Shown: positions 62,314 through 64,000 of the stretch, piece after piece | Layout of the letters: each line of letters starts with the position of its first letter | How positions within the stretch are numbered: the first letter of the stretch is position 1 | Assembly (NCBI RefSeq): GCF_001898115.1 | Contig: NZ_MKSQ01000019.1 | Coordinates: 46,697-110,696, forward strand | Source: Allobosea sp. 67-29 | GTDB taxonomy: Bacteria; Pseudomonadota; Alphaproteobacteria; Rhizobiales; Beijerinckiaceae | Direction: 5' to 3' | DNA: 64,000 bases | Translations under genes and position numbers: made by a program | The notes under the pieces: model-generated | Database searches by the model: none | What the model was told of the DNA's origin: nothing | What the model saw: the letters and a program-made list of their open reading frames with translations, nothing else

Positions 62314-63615
62314 TCAAGCGACGTCTCGTGCCACCCAGTCCGCCAAGATCGTGCAGGCGGCGAGAAAATCGTCGATCTCCATCGCCTCCTGCGGGTTGTG
62401 GCTGCCGTGCTCGTTGCGCACGAACAGCATCGCCACGGGCACGCCGGCAGCCGCGAAAGCCGCCGAATCATGGGACGCCGGGCTGCCGAGCGGCATGGTT
62501 GGGATGCCCTGGCGCGCGGCGGACGCCTCGAGGCCGGCAACGATCGTGGGATCGACCGGCCCGACGGCAGCGCTGGCGCGGGTGCCGAGCTTGAAGGCGA
62601 CGCGGCGGCGCGTCTCGATCCCGGCGATGGCGGCCAGCATGCGGGCCTCGACCCGCTCCAGCACTGCCGGTTCATAGGCGCGCACGTCGAGGCTGAAGGC
62701 AAAGCTGCCTGGCACGGTGGTCAGGCCATGGACGGCCGGATCGGTGTGGAAGCGTCCGAGGGTCACGGCCATCGGGAAGCCCGCAGCCTCCTCCTCCTCC
62801 CAGATCCGGTCCAGCAACATGGCGAACTCGGCGCCGGCCATGGCGGCGTCGCGGCGGAAGCGGCGCGGTGTCCCGACATGGTCGTGCCGTCCGACGATCC
62901 GTGCGTCCGGATAACGGAAATTCCCCGGCACGCCGGTGCAGATCGCGACCGGCAGGCCGGATTCGACCAGGCTCGGCGCCTGCTCGATATGGACTTCGAG
63001 AAAGGCCCGGATCGTCGCCGGGTCGAGATGACGTTCCCGGAGCCTGATCCTGCCCGAATCGCCGCCGCTGGCATCGATGCTCGTGGCCAGCACGCGGCCA
63101 TCGTCGATGCGTCTGGCCTCGAGCGCTCCGTCCGGCAACGTGCCGAGGGCGGAACGGCTGCCGATATAGGAAACCTGGAACCAGACGCTTTCCTCGGCGC
63201 GGACGCCCATCGTGGTGACGTCGCAGCGCGGTCGGACGCCGAGCGCACGAAGGGTCTCAATGACGACGAGCCCTGCGATCACGCCGGCCGCGCCGTCGAA
63301 ATTGCCGCCATGCGGCACGCTGTCGAGATGGGATCCCATCAGGATCCGCCGGGCGGCGGGGTCGAGGCCGGGCAGGGTGACATAGGTGTTGGCCGCGATG
63401 TCGTGCGACACGGCAAGGCCACGCTCCCTGCCGTGCTCGACGAGCAGGCGATGGCCAAAATCCTCGCCGGTGCCGTAGGTGTCGCGGGTGATGCCGGGCT
63501 CGCCCGGGCTGCCGGCCGCCAAACGGTCGAACAGACGCTCCACCCAGGCGCGTTGGGCGGCCACCGCAGCGGCAATCGCCGCGCCGGACGATGCGGAGGC
63601 GCCGGCCGCAGTCAT
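62314..63615 (-). CDS. M20-family Zn-dependent hydrolase, N-carbamoyl-L-amino-acid hydrolase/allantoate amidohydrolase type
   Basis: A 433-residue M20 peptidase-fold enzyme: RRILMGSHLDSVPHGGNFDGAAGVIAGLVVIETLR (metal His/Asp), MGVRAEESVWFQVSYIGSRSALG (the catalytic EE), FLEVHIEQAPSL (metal His) and PLGSPASHDSAAFA (metal His). The sequence resembles the hydantoinase/carbamoylase family that removes the carbamoyl group to give the amino acid, ammonia and CO2. It starts at 63615 and is the first gene of the M20-hydantoinase-coxL-like operon, with 60 bases before the hydantoinase gene. Confidence 0.88.
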   Translation of the reverse strand: MTAAGASASSGAAIAAAVAAQRAWVERLFDRLAAGSPGEPGITRDTYGTGEDFGHRLLVEHGRERGLAVSHDIAANTYVTLPGLDPAARRILMGSHLDSVPHGGNFDGAAGVIAGLVVIETLRALGVRPRCDVTTMGVRAEESVWFQVSYIGSRSALGTLPDGALEARRIDDGRVLATSIDASGGDSGRIRLRERHLDPATIRAFLEVHIEQAPSLVESGLPVAICTGVPGNFRYPDARIVGRHDHVGTPRRFRRDAAMAGAEFAMLLDRIWEEEEAAGFPMAVTLGRFHTDPAVHGLTTVPGSFAFSLDVRAYEPAVLERVEARMLAAIAGIETRRRVAFKLGTRASAAVGPVDPTIVAGLEASAARQGIPTMPLGSPASHDSAAFAAAGVPVAMLFVRNEHGSHNPQEAMEIDDFLAACTILADWVARDVA

Positions 63616-63862
63616 GCCCGGCTCAGAGGGATGGGTCCGGGGCGCTGCCCTGCGAGGCAGACGGTGGCGGTGGCGAGCTTGCCGGCAGGCTGAGACATAT
63701 GAGTGCCGCGAATAGAATCCTGGGGTCCCATTCAGCTAGCAAATCATATGCCCGCTGCAATGCCCAGCACGGGATGCCAGCGCTGCGCGCATGCAGCTCT
63801 GCGATGACGGGCGACGGTTGAGGGAAGAGCGCCAAAGTCCTGCACGTCCAAACGAAGCAGGC
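63616..63862. other. non-coding stretch upstream of the M20 gene
   Basis: About 247 bases without a supported gene. It contains the promoter region of the M20 operon on its left and the 3' flank of tRNA-Gly on its right; no clear signals seen. Confidence 0.4.
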
Positions 63863-63936
63863 TGGAGCGGGTGAAGGGAATCGAACCCTCGTATTCAGCT
63901 TGGAAGGCTGCTGCTCTACCATTGAGCTACACCCGC
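63863..63936 (-). tRNA. tRNA-Gly (anticodon UCC)
   Basis: The minus strand reads GCGGGTG acceptor paired with CACCCGC, D arm GCTC..GAGC, anticodon loop CTTCCAA with anticodon TCC, T arm GAGGGTTCGATTCCCTT, discriminator T and encoded CCA (63863-63865). The 74-base gene is complete. Confidence 0.97.
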
Positions 63937-64000
63937 GGCGGGCGCCAAATTCCCCATCATGGCGGGGGAACTCAAGCGCCGCGGCGCCATCCGTCGATGC

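Overview
The window is about 64 kb of GC-rich, densely packed chromosome. The tRNA-Thr(UGU) form, TRAP and polyamine-type ABC importers, form II CoxL-like gene, IalB-family gene and LktA-type giant adhesin fit an alphaproteobacterium of the Hyphomicrobiales. The gene mix would suit a Bosea-like organism, but genus is inference; there is no rRNA here.

Layout. (1) 1-3460: the end of a prophage or phage-derived island. Six translationally coupled plus-strand genes (MazG-like helical domain protein cut by the window edge, three unknowns, a J-domain protein, a DUF4326 protein) converge on a small minus-strand membrane protein; a complete tRNA-Thr lies just beyond at 3740-3814. (2) 3.8-9.6 kb: housekeeping and scattered genes: ChrA chromate transporter, MHS-type MFS symporter, secreted hypothetical protein, RlmB rRNA methylase, small AAA ATPase, tRNA-Tyr. 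(3) 9.8-24.5 kb: a divergent catabolic cluster. The leftward arm has ABC ATPase, a fused double permease, binding protein, IclR regulator, AcuI-like reductase, class II aldolase, PfkB kinase and SDR. The rightward arm has a two-subunit CoA-transferase, a CaiB/BaiF CoA-transferase, a BisC-type molybdoenzyme and an AhpD-like protein. Three copies of a 17-bp palindrome GTTCT-N7-AGAAC lie just downstream of the -10 elements of three predicted promoters, so the cluster looks like one locally regulated regulon. (4) 24.5-25.6 kb: sparse region with three small minus-strand ORFs. (5) 25.7-45.8 kb: a two-partner secretion operon (IalB-family protein, 5,674-residue LktA/FHA-type exoprotein, FhaC-type TpsB, SapC-family protein), all leftward with 1-nt or overlapping junctions. 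(6) 45.8-49.5 kb: an MFS transporter, a regulator-like protein, a TetR regulator and a small secreted protein. (7) 49.6-63.6 kb: a hydantoin/N-carbamoyl compound locus: HpcH/HpaI aldolase and HyuB/HyuA hydantoinase subunits leftward, a LysR regulator, a DctPQM TRAP importer rightward, then M20 carbamoylase, dihydropyrimidinase-type hydantoinase and an orphan CoxL-like molybdoenzyme leftward. A CGATA-N9-TATCG box occurs on both sides of the LysR gene. (8) tRNA-Gly(UCC) at the right edge.

Most worth following up: the IclR-type regulon and its unassigned pathway, the giant TpsA with two blocks of helical repeats and four cysteine pairs plus its IalB and SapC operon partners, and the orphan CoxL-like protein with glutamine where the family catalytic glutamate is expected. 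No CRISPR array, insertion sequence or transposase was seen. Many long antisense ORFs in this GC-rich DNA are treated as shadows.
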